8,474 bases of DNA from Bacillota bacterium. Lineage in GTDB: Bacteria; Bacillota; Sulfobacillia; RBS10-35; JAJYVN01. The DNA is taken from NCBI GenBank assembly GCA_021827805.1, contig JAKAUG010000235.1, positions 1-8,474 on the forward strand. Reading direction: 5' to 3'. The notes under the pieces are model-generated. The model was not told the origin of the DNA. It did not search any database and saw only the letters and a list, made by a program, of their open reading frames with translations. Below, piece by piece: positions 1-6,554 of the stretch (position 1 is its first letter; each line of letters begins with the position of its first letter). The position numbers and the translations under genes are program-made.

Positions 1-393
1 GGTACTGAAGCCCGTCATGGTCGGCGGGTGCAGGCTGAGGGCCCCGCACGCGCCCTGGGTGTGCAGTCCGCTCGACACGTCGTACCAGTAGAAGTAGTAG
101 GTCGCCACCAGGCGCTGGGAGGAGCGGAGGATCCGCGCCGGTAGCTCCCCGGGCGCCGGCGCCCGGTAGGGACCCGGCAGGGGTTCGTTCCAGGGGCTGG
201 TCCGCATCGTCGGGGTCGATGTTGGCAGGTGCAGCCGGGCGAGGGCGCTCTGCTCAGAGACCGGGAGCCAGCCGCACCCACCCAATCCCAGCGACGCGGC
301 GGCGAACCCCACCCCCTGAGCCAGGGCACGGCGCCGGGTGACGCGGACCGCTCCGGTGGCCGGACGCTCGGAGAAGTCTCCGCCCTCGCGCAT
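1..393 (-). CDS. Putative Tat-exported lipoprotein, possibly GH99/WbsX-like glycosidase (partial, runs off left edge)
   Basis: Starting at ATG 391-393, 131 codons stay open to the window edge, so the C-terminus is missing. The N-terminus reads as a secretion signal: a twin-arginine stretch (TRRRAL, residues 19-24), a hydrophobic run, and a lipobox-like LGGC with Cys40 as the probable lipidated residue. This predicts Tat export and membrane anchoring. Residues 96-106 (LVATYYFYWYD) resemble the start of the barrel in GH99/WbsX-type proteins (usual pattern YYxWY). This assignment rests on one short motif and is tentative. The ribosome binding site GAGGAG (403-408) lies on the stop codon of the glycosidase frame upstream, 9 bases from the ATG, which implies an operon and probable translational coupling. 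An extracellular glycosidase feeding an intracellular beta-mannosidase would be coherent. It could instead be another secreted carbohydrate-active protein. Confidence 0.7.
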   Translation of the reverse strand, partial: MREGGDFSERPATGAVRVTRRRALAQGVGFAAASLGLGGCGWLPVSEQSALARLHLPTSTPTMRTSPWNEPLPGPYRAPAPGELPARILRSSQRLVATYYFYWYDVSSGLHTQGACGALSLHPPTMTGFST

Positions 394-402
394 CTCGGCA
401 CA

Positions 403-408
403 CTCCTC
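403..408 (-). promoter_or_regulatory. Ribosome binding site of the lipoprotein gene, overlapping the upstream stop
   Basis: GAGGAG on the minus strand, 9 bases before ATG 393. It overlaps the TGA at 407-409 that ends the glycosidase frame. This arrangement usually means that ribosomes finishing the upstream frame help start the next one, so premature termination at 830-832 could also lower expression of the lipoprotein. Confidence 0.6.
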
Positions 409-829
409 ACGCCGGACTCTGGCCCCACACTCCCACGTCGCTCGCCGCGAGCCCCATGGCCTCCCAGGCGATGCGCGGCTCGGGGGTCTCCGCGACCAGC
501 GGTGTCAGGTGGACCACGCGGCGTTCCCCGGGGAGCAGCGTGAAGTCGTTCGGATCCACATCCCAGGACGGGCAGGCCAGGTGCATGGCCACCGCGGCCA
601 CCTCGCCGCGGTTCTCCACTTCCAAGAGGCCGGCGGCGAGCCGCCGCGCCTGGAGCCGCGGCGGTGGAAGGCGTCGCAGCGGCTCCAGGGGTGCCGCCGC
701 GCCCGGGACGGTGAAGGCGTAAGTGTGCACCACCTCCGGGTCCCACCCCTCCGGTCCGGCCTCCAGGCGGAGCAGGAAGACGCCGTGCGGCACGTCTCGG
801 ACCGCCCAGCGCATGCCCCCCCAGAGCCG
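407..829 (-). pseudogene. C-terminal Ig-like domain of the beta-mannosidase, cut off by an in-frame stop
   Basis: This stretch lies in exactly the same reading frame as the glycosidase upstream and follows its TGA without a break: five codons (RLWGG), then an ATG at 812-814 and 134 more residues. It matches the C-terminal beta-sandwich of GH2 beta-mannosidases, including LEVENRGEVAAVAMHL and the typical FTLLPGE turn (residues 816-822 if the stop is read through). Read through, the protein would be about 860 residues, the normal length for the family. It could be a dead fragment after a nonsense mutation, a readthrough extension, or a separate polypeptide started at ATG 814 behind a run of seven G. 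The last is weakly supported, because G7 is a poor ribosome binding site. Confidence 0.8.
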
Positions 830-838
830 TCACGGCTC
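824..838 (-). other. Perfect hairpin with the in-frame TGA as its loop
   Basis: On the minus strand the sequence is GAGCCG-TGA-CGGCTC. The two six-base arms pair perfectly and the three-base loop is the stop codon of the beta-mannosidase frame. The base after TGA is C, generally the weakest UGA termination context. A single C-to-T change from CGA (Arg) would create the stop. The hairpin may be accidental in such GC-rich DNA. Confidence 0.6.
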
Positions 839-2989
839 GCCCTGTGCGGCCAGAGGCCAGTGCCAGAGGCCGAGCTCGGTTCCGTCCAGGGCCACAAGGC
901 GACCCCGCGCAGACCAGCCCGCCGTGGTCGGGGCCGTCACGCCGCGATGCCAGAAGGCCTCCGCGCTCCACGTCTCACCGGGCTTCCACGCCAGTGCGGG
1001 GTAGCGGCAGGAGAGATGCAGGGGGGCGAAGGCCCCGCGCAGGAAGCCATACGCGGGCTTGGGTTCACCGTCGTACTCCAGCACCGAGCAGTTCGCCGTG
1101 TTGGCCCAGGGCTCCGGGCCCGCCCAGATGAGGAAGCCGGCGGCCAGAGGTTCCCGTCGGCGCACGGCCTCGGCGGCGTAGCGCAGGGCCTCGGCCTGCA
1201 GGTAGCGGCTTGACGCCAGATAGGCCTCCAGCTCGGCTTCCCCGGACCAGGGACCGAACAGGGCCGTCAGCTCGTCCCACTGCACCCACCAGTCCCCGTG
1301 ATGCACCCAGAGTGGGTTCTGGCGGCTCGGCGGCCAGGCGGGGAGCGTGCCGGCGACGCGGCGGATGATCTCCGCCCGGCTCGCCCCAGGGGCTCCCGCC
1401 TCGCTGTGCAGGAGCGCATCCACGCCGTCCCAGTGCCGGTAGTGCTGCGGATGTCCCACATAGGTCCAGGGGCCGTGCACATCGTGATGCAGTCCCTTGC
1501 CGGCCTGCTCGGGGCTGGCCCCGAAACTCGGACCCGACGGGCTGCTCGGGAAGAACATCCGGCCCGGGTCGTGCTCCTCGACCACCTGGGCCAGCCTTGC
1601 CAGATTGGGATGGTCCAGGCCAGCTGGCCGTCCATCCAGCCAGGTCAGCTCGTTGCCACCGCACCAGGCCGCCAGACATGGATGGTGGCGCCGGCGCTGC
1701 AGCGCGGCCGTGGAGACGGTGGCCAGGTCGGCGATGACCTCCGGGTCCTCGGAGGGCAGGTTGTCGAGCCCGGAGGAGGACTGGTAGAACTCCTGCCAGA
1801 CCAGGAGCCCCATCTCGTCGCACAACTCGTAGAAGGCCTCTTTCTCCAGGACCGCCCCGCCCCAGACGCGCAGCATCGTGCAACCCATGTTCCGCAGGCG
1901 CGCAAGCACCGGCTCGTAGTCCTCGCGGCGCAGTGCGCCATAGAGCGGGGTGGGCGGTACCCAGTTCACGCCCTGCAGGTAGACGCGCTTGCCGGTGCAC
2001 AGGCACGTGTACGGCAGGGCGCCCTCCGGTGCACCGGGATTGGGCCCGAAGTGCAGCTCCCGAAACCCGGTGCGCAGGGTGCGCTCATCGGAGAGCCGGC
2101 CGTCGGCGGCGAACACCTCGAGGCGCACGCGGTAGAGGGGGCGGGGGCCAAAGCCCGTGGGCCACCAGGGCTCGACCGCCAGGCCGCGCTGGCTGCCGCG
2201 GCGGTGCACCAGACCGGGGGCCTCGGGCGGGAAGCCGGCTTCCGCGCCAGAGGCCGCGCCCAGTTCCCCCTCCCAGACGGCGGCCCCGCCGCCATCCGGG
2301 AGCACGCTGACCCGCACGCGGGCCTCCTGGGCCCCCTCGCCCTCCAGTGAGACCTGGCAGCGCAGGCTCCCCGTCGCGCTGAGGCTGTCCCAGGAGGTGG
2401 CCACAAAGGGTTGCTCCAGGCGCACGGCTCCGCTGCACTCGATGCGGGCCTCGTCCCAGATGCCCACCGGGACGATGCGGGGACACCAGTCCCACTGGTA
2501 GTTGAAGCGGGATTTCAGGGTGCGGATGCGGCTGGAGTGGCCGATCTGCCCCTCCACCTCGGGAGGGGGATCAAAGGCCACCACCAGCTGGTTGTCCTCG
2601 CCCTCCGGACGCAGCAGCGCACTCACGTCCTGCTCCACCGGCAGGAACATCCCGGCGAAGCGCCCCAGGGACCTGCCGTTGAGGTGGATCTCCCCGCTCC
2701 AGTCCAGCCCCTCCCAGCGCAGCCACTGGCGCTCGCCGCGCGCGGCCGGCACCCGGAAGGTGGCGCTGTAGACCCAGTCGCGGTGCTCGACCCACTCCGC
2801 CTCGCGGCTGGCGAAGCCCAGATTGAGATCCGCCAGGATGCCGGCCCGCAGCAGGTCGTCCTGGATCGCGCCTGGGACTCTGGCCGGCACCGGACCGACC
2901 AGGGGCGGGCTGTCCGGGCGCAGGCGAGCCCCGTTGTGCCAGTATCCGCTCACGCTCCAGGGCACCGAGCCAAGGTCCAGGAGCCGCAT
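830..2989 (-). CDS. Glycoside hydrolase family 2, beta-mannosidase type (interrupted at residue 720)
   Basis: Beta-mannosidases of GH2 remove terminal beta-mannose from oligosaccharides with retention. No signal peptide is visible, so a cytoplasmic enzyme is likely. Residues 1-180 are the sugar-binding jelly-roll domain. An Ig-like middle domain runs to about 310 and ends with EPWWPTGFGPRPLY (273-286) and TGFRELHF (307-314). The (beta/alpha)8 barrel follows: GVNWVPP (340-346), MLRVWGG (372-378), acid/base Glu447 in WCGGNE (442-447), and probable nucleophile Glu530 in LLHSEAGAPG. The start ATG has GAGGAGG (2997-3003) 7 bases upstream. Translation stops at 719 residues with the catalytic domains complete, but the C-terminal domain lies beyond the TGA in the same frame. 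Whether the short form folds or works is unknown. Exact specificity (mannose or another beta-glycoside) is inferred from overall layout. Confidence 0.88.
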   Translation of the reverse strand: MRLLDLGSVPWSVSGYWHNGARLRPDSPPLVGPVPARVPGAIQDDLLRAGILADLNLGFASREAEWVEHRDWVYSATFRVPAARGERQWLRWEGLDWSGEIHLNGRSLGRFAGMFLPVEQDVSALLRPEGEDNQLVVAFDPPPEVEGQIGHSSRIRTLKSRFNYQWDWCPRIVPVGIWDEARIECSGAVRLEQPFVATSWDSLSATGSLRCQVSLEGEGAQEARVRVSVLPDGGGAAVWEGELGAASGAEAGFPPEAPGLVHRRGSQRGLAVEPWWPTGFGPRPLYRVRLEVFAADGRLSDERTLRTGFRELHFGPNPGAPEGALPYTCLCTGKRVYLQGVNWVPPTPLYGALRREDYEPVLARLRNMGCTMLRVWGGAVLEKEAFYELCDEMGLLVWQEFYQSSSGLDNLPSEDPEVIADLATVSTAALQRRRHHPCLAAWCGGNELTWLDGRPAGLDHPNLARLAQVVEEHDPGRMFFPSSPSGPSFGASPEQAGKGLHHDVHGPWTYVGHPQHYRHWDGVDALLHSEAGAPGASRAEIIRRVAGTLPAWPPSRQNPLWVHHGDWWVQWDELTALFGPWSGEAELEAYLASSRYLQAEALRYAAEAVRRREPLAAGFLIWAGPEPWANTANCSVLEYDGEPKPAYGFLRGAFAPLHLSCRYPALAWKPGETWSAEAFWHRGVTAPTTAGWSARGRLVALDGTELGLWHWPLAAQGEP

Positions 2990-3010
2990 GCGCCGTCCTC
3001 CTCACCGCAT

Positions 3011-3029
3011 GGCGGAGGCTGGCTCCGCC
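3011..3029 (-). promoter_or_regulatory. Inverted repeat in the leader of the glycosidase gene
   Basis: GGCGGAG and CTCCGCC form a perfect 7-base-pair stem with a 5-base loop, ending 8 bases upstream of the glycosidase ribosome binding site. It may be an operator or a leader hairpin. There is no T-run, so it is a poor terminator. Such stems also arise by chance at this GC content. Confidence 0.3.
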
Positions 3030-3123
3030 CGCGCCGCCGACCCCGGTCCGCCGAGCATCCGGCGACGCTACCGGGTCAGTTTGGGACGGTGCGGGCACAG
3101 TCCTTCCGGGGGCGGTGCGCAAT

Positions 3124-3141
3124 GCCGCCGTTCCTGGCGGC
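3124..3141 (-). terminator. Possible terminator hairpin after the DUF606 gene
   Basis: GCCGCC and GGCGGC form a perfect 6-base-pair stem with a 6-base loop, starting two bases past the stop codon of the DUF606 gene on the minus strand. It is followed only by ATT, not a real U-tract, so termination would be weak and readthrough into the glycosidase gene is plausible. Confidence 0.35.
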
Positions 3142-3143
3142 CG

Positions 3144-3584
3144 TCAGAAGAAGCGGATCAGGAGGGCCCCTCCCAGGACCAGCGCCAGCCCCAACAGCCG
3201 GACCGGGCTCACCGGGCGGACCGGCAGCCCCAGGAGCCCGAAGCGGTCGACCGCCAGGGCCACCACGAGTTGGCCGGCAACCACCAGGGAGAAGGTGAGG
3301 GCGGCCCCGAGCCGGGGGGTGGCCATGATGACCACCACCAGGTAGAAGACACCCAGGACCCCCCCGAGCCAGGCCAGGGCCGGGACGGAGCGCAGCGCGC
3401 CCAGCGCCAGGTGCTGCCGACTCAGCAGGACATAGAGCACCAGCGTGCAGGTGCTCACCAGGACCGACACCAGGGCCCCGAGCACCGGCCCGCCCAGGGT
3501 GGAGGCCATGCGAGAGTTGAACGCGGCCTGCACTGGGAGCACCGAACCGCTCAGGAGCGCCAACCCTGCGAGGAGCCAGACCAC
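3144..3584 (-). CDS. DMT-superfamily membrane protein, DUF606/YdcZ family
   Basis: This is a small integral membrane protein of the drug/metabolite transporter superfamily; the DUF606 (YdcZ-like) substrate is generally unknown. The chosen GTG start gives 146 residues, the usual size of the family. It is set by GGGAGG (3593-3598) 8 bases upstream. An ATG at 3740 would add 52 proline/arginine-rich residues that look untranslated. Five hydrophobic segments are visible, at about 2-22, 33-54, 69-88, 93-112 and 127-144. Family-like motifs are LPVQAAFNSRMA (16-27), WLGGVLGVFYLV (72-83), PRLGAALTF (90-98), VAGQLVVALAVDRFGL (102-117) and the closing GLALVLGGALL. It sits 154 bases upstream of the glycosidase on the same strand and could share its transcript. 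Transport of a sugar or its product is only a guess from context. Confidence 0.88.
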   Translation of the reverse strand: MVWLLAGLALLSGSVLPVQAAFNSRMASTLGGPVLGALVSVLVSTCTLVLYVLLSRQHLALGALRSVPALAWLGGVLGVFYLVVVIMATPRLGAALTFSLVVAGQLVVALAVDRFGLLGLPVRPVSPVRLLGLALVLGGALLIRFF

Positions 3585-3592
3585 GGCACCGA

Positions 3593-3598
3593 CCTCCC
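3593..3598 (-). promoter_or_regulatory. Ribosome binding site fixing the GTG start of the DUF606 gene
   Basis: GGGAGG on the minus strand, 8 bases ahead of GTG 3582-3584. It selects this internal GTG over the upstream ATG at 3740 and gives a protein that begins right at the first membrane helix. Confidence 0.7.
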
Positions 3599-3617
3599 GG
3601 GATGGCAGCTTGCGCTC

Positions 3618-3635
3618 TGGGGGCGTGCGCCCCCA
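3618..3635. promoter_or_regulatory. 18-base palindrome in the divergent intergenic region
   Basis: TGGGGGCG-TG-CGCCCCCA is perfectly symmetric. It lies between the divergent starts of the DUF606 gene (3584, minus) and the oxidoreductase gene (3760, plus). It is a candidate operator for a regulator controlling both directions, or a hairpin in the 5' leader of one transcript. I found no convincing -35/-10 pair nearby, so promoter positions are not called. Confidence 0.4.
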
Positions 3636-3744
3636 CCCCTCTTCTCTACGGCACGGCGGCGGCTCTGAACAGCCCACAGGAGAGATTGTGCACCTCTTGG
3701 CGGGTGCGGAAGCACCCCGCGCCGAACGAGGGTGCGGCAAGACG

Positions 3745-3751
3745 AAGGAGG
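3745..3751 (+). promoter_or_regulatory. Ribosome binding site fixing the GTG start of the plus-strand oxidoreductase
   Basis: AAGGAGG, 8 bases ahead of GTG 3760. The open frame extends upstream to ATG 3445, but that part overlaps the divergent DUF606 gene and lacks a ribosome binding site. The GTG places the Rossmann strand at the very N-terminus, as expected. Confidence 0.75.
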
Positions 3752-3759
3752 CGGCCTGG

Positions 3760-4830
3760 GTGGCACTGCGGTTTGCCTACATCGGTTGCGGGTTCATGGG
3801 GCAGAAGGTGCACATCCCCAACTTTCGCGCCATTCCCGACGTGGACTTCGTGGCCCTGGCCGAGGTGCGGCCCCAGCTCGGGGCCAGGGTGGCGACACGC
3901 ATGGGCATCCCGAAGGTGTACGCCTCGCACCTTGAGGTGGCCGCCGATCCCACGATCCAGGCCGTGGGTGTGAGCGCGGCCTTCACCCAGCAGGCGGAGA
4001 TCGCCAGCGACCTGTTGGCGGCGGGCAAGCACGTCTTCATGGAAAAGCCCATGGCCGTGTCCGTGGAGCAGGCCGAGCGGCTGCTCGAGAGCTCCCGCCG
4101 TGGTGGCGGCCGGCTGATGGTGGCCTACATGAAGCGGCACGACGACGGCAACCGCCTGGGGCGGGCCACCGTCGCCGCCTGGCGCGAGAGTGGCGAGATG
4201 GGGCGGATCACCTACGCCCGCGGACACGGCTTCTGCGGGGATTGGACGAACAATCTGGAGACCCCCATGGACAAGACGGACGAGCCCTACCCGCCAGCGC
4301 CGCGGGTCAAGCCGTCCTGGATGCCCGACGAATACGTGGACCGCTACCTCGGCTACCTGCAGCAGTACACGCACAACCTGAATCTGCTGCGCTGGTTCCT
4401 CGGGCCGACCACAGACCCCGGCGTCCCCGTCGGTGTGCGCGCGGTGGACTTCGACGACAACGGCATGACCGGCGTGGTGGTCCTGAACATCGGAGGCGTG
4501 CGTGCGGTCCTGGAGTCCGGTGGCGTCCAGCACCACCGCTGGGACGAGCACACCCAGATCTTCTTCGAACGGGGCTGGGTCCAGGTCTTTTCCCCGCCGC
4601 TGATGGCCCGCAACGTCCCGGCCACGGTACAGATCTACGACGGCCGCAGGCGGGAGACCCGCGAGACCGCTGGCCCCTGGACCTGGGCCTTCCGACGCGA
4701 GGCGGAGGAGTTCGTCAAGCGCGTACAGAGCGGGGAGCCTTTTGAATCCAGCGGGGAGGACACGCTCCACGATGTCGCGGCCTTTGAGGCGATCTACCGC
4801 TCCTGGCTGCACGCGAAGGGAGCGGTCTGA
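3760..4830 (+). CDS. Gfo/Idh/MocA-family NAD(P)-dependent oxidoreductase (first copy)
   Basis: Members oxidise or reduce sugars, cyclitols or sugar derivatives with NAD(P). From the GTG start it has 356 residues, normal for the family. The N-terminal Rossmann fold shows GCGFMG at residues 9-14. The characteristic EKPMA (95-99) gives the conserved lysine Lys96, and the C-terminal alpha/beta domain follows. The helix LQQYTHNLNLLRWFLG (200-215) carries the probable catalytic His205; the acidic residue usually four positions earlier (as in inositol dehydrogenase) is Gln201 here. This suggests a subgroup with altered chemistry or substrate, but it does not prove loss of activity. No signal peptide is visible, so it should be cytoplasmic. 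It is divergent from the DUF606-glycosidase operon and convergent with a second member of the same superfamily. The substrate cannot be told from sequence. Confidence 0.93.
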   Translation: MALRFAYIGCGFMGQKVHIPNFRAIPDVDFVALAEVRPQLGARVATRMGIPKVYASHLEVAADPTIQAVGVSAAFTQQAEIASDLLAAGKHVFMEKPMAVSVEQAERLLESSRRGGGRLMVAYMKRHDDGNRLGRATVAAWRESGEMGRITYARGHGFCGDWTNNLETPMDKTDEPYPPAPRVKPSWMPDEYVDRYLGYLQQYTHNLNLLRWFLGPTTDPGVPVGVRAVDFDDNGMTGVVVLNIGGVRAVLESGGVQHHRWDEHTQIFFERGWVQVFSPPLMARNVPATVQIYDGRRRETRETAGPWTWAFRREAEEFVKRVQSGEPFESSGEDTLHDVAAFEAIYRSWLHAKGAV

Positions 4831-4843
4831 ACAGGGCGGCAGG

Positions 4844-4876
4844 GCGGGGGCCCCGGGACTGTCTCGGGGCCCCCGC
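4844..4876. terminator. Bidirectional terminator-like hairpin between convergent oxidoreductase genes
   Basis: Twelve perfect base pairs (GCGGGGGCCCCG with CGGGGCCCCCGC) are extended by three inner pairs including one G-T, around a three-base loop (CTG). The structure fills the 49-base gap between the two convergent stop codons and is symmetric, so it can serve both transcripts. There is no T-run on either side; in high-GC genomes such strong stems often act alone. Confidence 0.75.
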
Positions 4877-4879
4877 GAT

Positions 4880-5953
4880 CTACTCCGGAGGCAGCGCGAC
4901 CGCGCGGCCGCTCTCCGAGCTCTCCACCGCCGCGTAGGCGATGCGCACCGAGCGGAGGTTGTCGCGCCCGGAAGTCGCCGGCTCCCGCCCTTCCGACAGA
5001 GCGCTCAGCATCTCGCCCATGCTGCCCCCGAAGGCCTCGTTGAACCAGTTGCCCTCGAGGGCAAAACGCTGAGCGGGCTGACCGTCGGCGAGTTGCAGCA
5101 CCAGTTCACGCGGTGAGGCCCAGGCTGAGCCCAGTGTGCCGTCCAGATACCAACGGTACTCGTGCAGCGGCGCCCTCACGATGTTGTTGAAGTGCAGGGT
5201 GGCCATCAACTCGGCGCTGGGCGCGTACTCGAGGCCGATCGTGTAGATCATGGGGGTCACCGCGACCTGGCCGGGGATCCTGGTCGTCACGGCCTTGACG
5301 GTGACCGGTTCGGCCCCGGTGAAAAAGCGCGACAGATCGATGAAGTGGATGCCATGGTCCAGGATGTTGAAGTGCTCCAGCGCCACGTACCAGCTGCCTG
5401 GCACGTCCTGAAAGCCGCGGTGAATGTGCAGCACGCTGTACAGGTGCCCGAGGAGCCCCAGATCCAGCACCCGGCGCAGGGCGCGGTGCGCCGGGGCCCA
5501 GCGCGCCTGCTGGTTGATCATCAGGGGGACGTTGGCCCTTTCGCAGGCCCACACCATGTGCTCGGCATCGGCCATGTTTAGGGCAAACGGCTTCTGGGAC
5601 AGGATCGGCTTGCCCGCCGCCGCGATACGCTCGACCAGGGGAGGGCGCTGGGCGGCATGCACGGCCAGGTCCACGACGTGCACGTCCGGGCGGGCCAGCA
5701 GGGCCTCCAGTTCGGTGGTCGCAAACGGGATGCCGAACTCGTGCGCGGTGTTCTCGGCCAGTCCGGGGGCCACGTCGCAGCAGGCCACCACCCGATAGCC
5801 GAAGTTGCGGTAGGCGGGCAGGTGCGCGCCCCTGGCGATGCCGCCGCAGCCCACCAGGCCGATCCCGTATCGTGCCCGGACCTCGGGCGGAGGCGGACTG
5901 GGACGATAGTCCGCGGGCTCCAAGCGGAATGCGGGGCCGGTATCCTCATCCAA
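4880..5953 (-). CDS. Gfo/Idh/MocA-family NAD(P)-dependent oxidoreductase (second copy)
   Basis: A second, clearly different member of the sugar/cyclitol dehydrogenase superfamily. From the proposed TTG start (5951-5953) it has 357 residues, nearly the length of the first copy. Motifs are GCGGIA in the Rossmann fold (35-40), SQKPFA (119-124) with conserved Lys121, and ILDHGIHFIDLSRFF (197-211) with the typical acidic/histidine pair Asp199 and His203. Gln120 replaces the Glu of the usual EKP motif. The start is uncertain: an ATG at 6058 is in frame but would add 35 residues of cysteine/glycine/arginine-rich sequence without family resemblance, while the TTG has only a G-run and GGTGG upstream. 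An upstream minus-strand open frame ends with TGA at 5946-5948, overlapping this start. Substrate unknown; sugar-acid or inositol-type chemistry is possible. Confidence 0.9.
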   Translation of the reverse strand: MDEDTGPAFRLEPADYRPSPPPPEVRARYGIGLVGCGGIARGAHLPAYRNFGYRVVACCDVAPGLAENTAHEFGIPFATTELEALLARPDVHVVDLAVHAAQRPPLVERIAAAGKPILSQKPFALNMADAEHMVWACERANVPLMINQQARWAPAHRALRRVLDLGLLGHLYSVLHIHRGFQDVPGSWYVALEHFNILDHGIHFIDLSRFFTGAEPVTVKAVTTRIPGQVAVTPMIYTIGLEYAPSAELMATLHFNNIVRAPLHEYRWYLDGTLGSAWASPRELVLQLADGQPAQRFALEGNWFNEAFGGSMGEMLSALSEGREPATSGRDNLRSVRIAYAAVESSESGRAVALPPE

Positions 5954-6198
5954 GGTTCCACCCCCCCCAGCCTCTGGCGTCGCAACCGTACTCCCGCAGC
6001 CGGCCCGCCACCTGCCGGGCAAACGCCTGAGCCCAGGACATCCCTCGGGCATGAACACATCGGTGGTGTGCGAGGGGACGACGAACCGGGGAGACCTGAG
6101 GCAACCCCGCCGCCGGCGACGGCGCTGCGTGGGCTTTGGCGCAACTCCAGGCGGAGACTCCGATCCGGGGTCCGGGGTTCGATTCCGTACCCTGAAGC

Positions 6199-6329
6199 AT
6201 GGTGATGTGCAGCCTCCGCAACCTGGCGAGCGCGTTGATTCGCGCTACCGGCTGGCCCGGCATCCCCAGTGGGCTGCGCCAATGACAGTACGCATCTTGA
6301 GGAAGGTGCTCGTGGTCATCAGCGCCTGA
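6199..6329 (+). pseudogene. Possible relic of a transposase C-terminus
   Basis: The frame from ATG 6199 reads MVMCSLRNLASALIRATG and ends with TGA at 6283-6285. A neighbouring frame continues from 6282 with RILRKVLVVISA to a stop at 6327-6329. The pattern LRNLA-x-x-LIR-x-x-G followed by a short hydrophobic tail resembles the end of ISAs1-type DDE transposases. The match is short, needs one frameshift, and no terminal repeats or upstream transposase domain are visible, so this is a weak call. It could equally be chance coding-like sequence. Confidence 0.25.
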
Positions 6330-6554
6330 AGTCCCCTGACCCCAGACCGCGTCGTCCCCATGGCGCCCGGCGACTTGGCACCGTGGCTCTCCGTGCGCCC
6401 TCAGGCTCGTGCCACCCCTCACGGACCCGGCATGGGACGCAGGATCACTGGGGCCGGCCACAGATGGACGCGAACTTCAGGGTTGCGGGGATGGAGCGAC
6501 GTGGTCGGACTTGCACCGCCATCGTCCCGCTGGTGGCGGGCCGTGCTGCTGCTT

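Noticed and set aside
830..832. TGA read as selenocysteine in the glycosidase
   Set aside because: GH2 enzymes have no catalytic Sec or Cys at this position, which lies after the barrel in a linker. The hairpin surrounds the codon instead of following it as a bacterial SECIS would. A CGA-to-TGA change is simpler.
15..971. Long minus-strand open frame across the left end
   Set aside because: It is Arg/Pro/Gly-rich with no family resemblance. It overlaps the glycosidase C-terminus and the lipoprotein, which read properly in other frames.
338..1213. Plus-strand open frame opposite the glycosidase
   Set aside because: An antisense shadow of a high-GC gene, without ribosome binding site or recognisable domains.
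3646..4812. 388-codon minus-strand open frame opposite the first oxidoreductase
   Set aside because: It mirrors the codon pattern of the plus-strand gene, which has clear family motifs and a good ribosome binding site.
6120..6200. A T-loop-like sequence (GGTTCGATTCC) suggesting a tRNA or tmRNA end on the plus strand
   Set aside because: The supposed T-stem has only two consecutive pairs, the anticodon stem does not form with a seven-base loop, and no acceptor stem pairs. At most a chance match.
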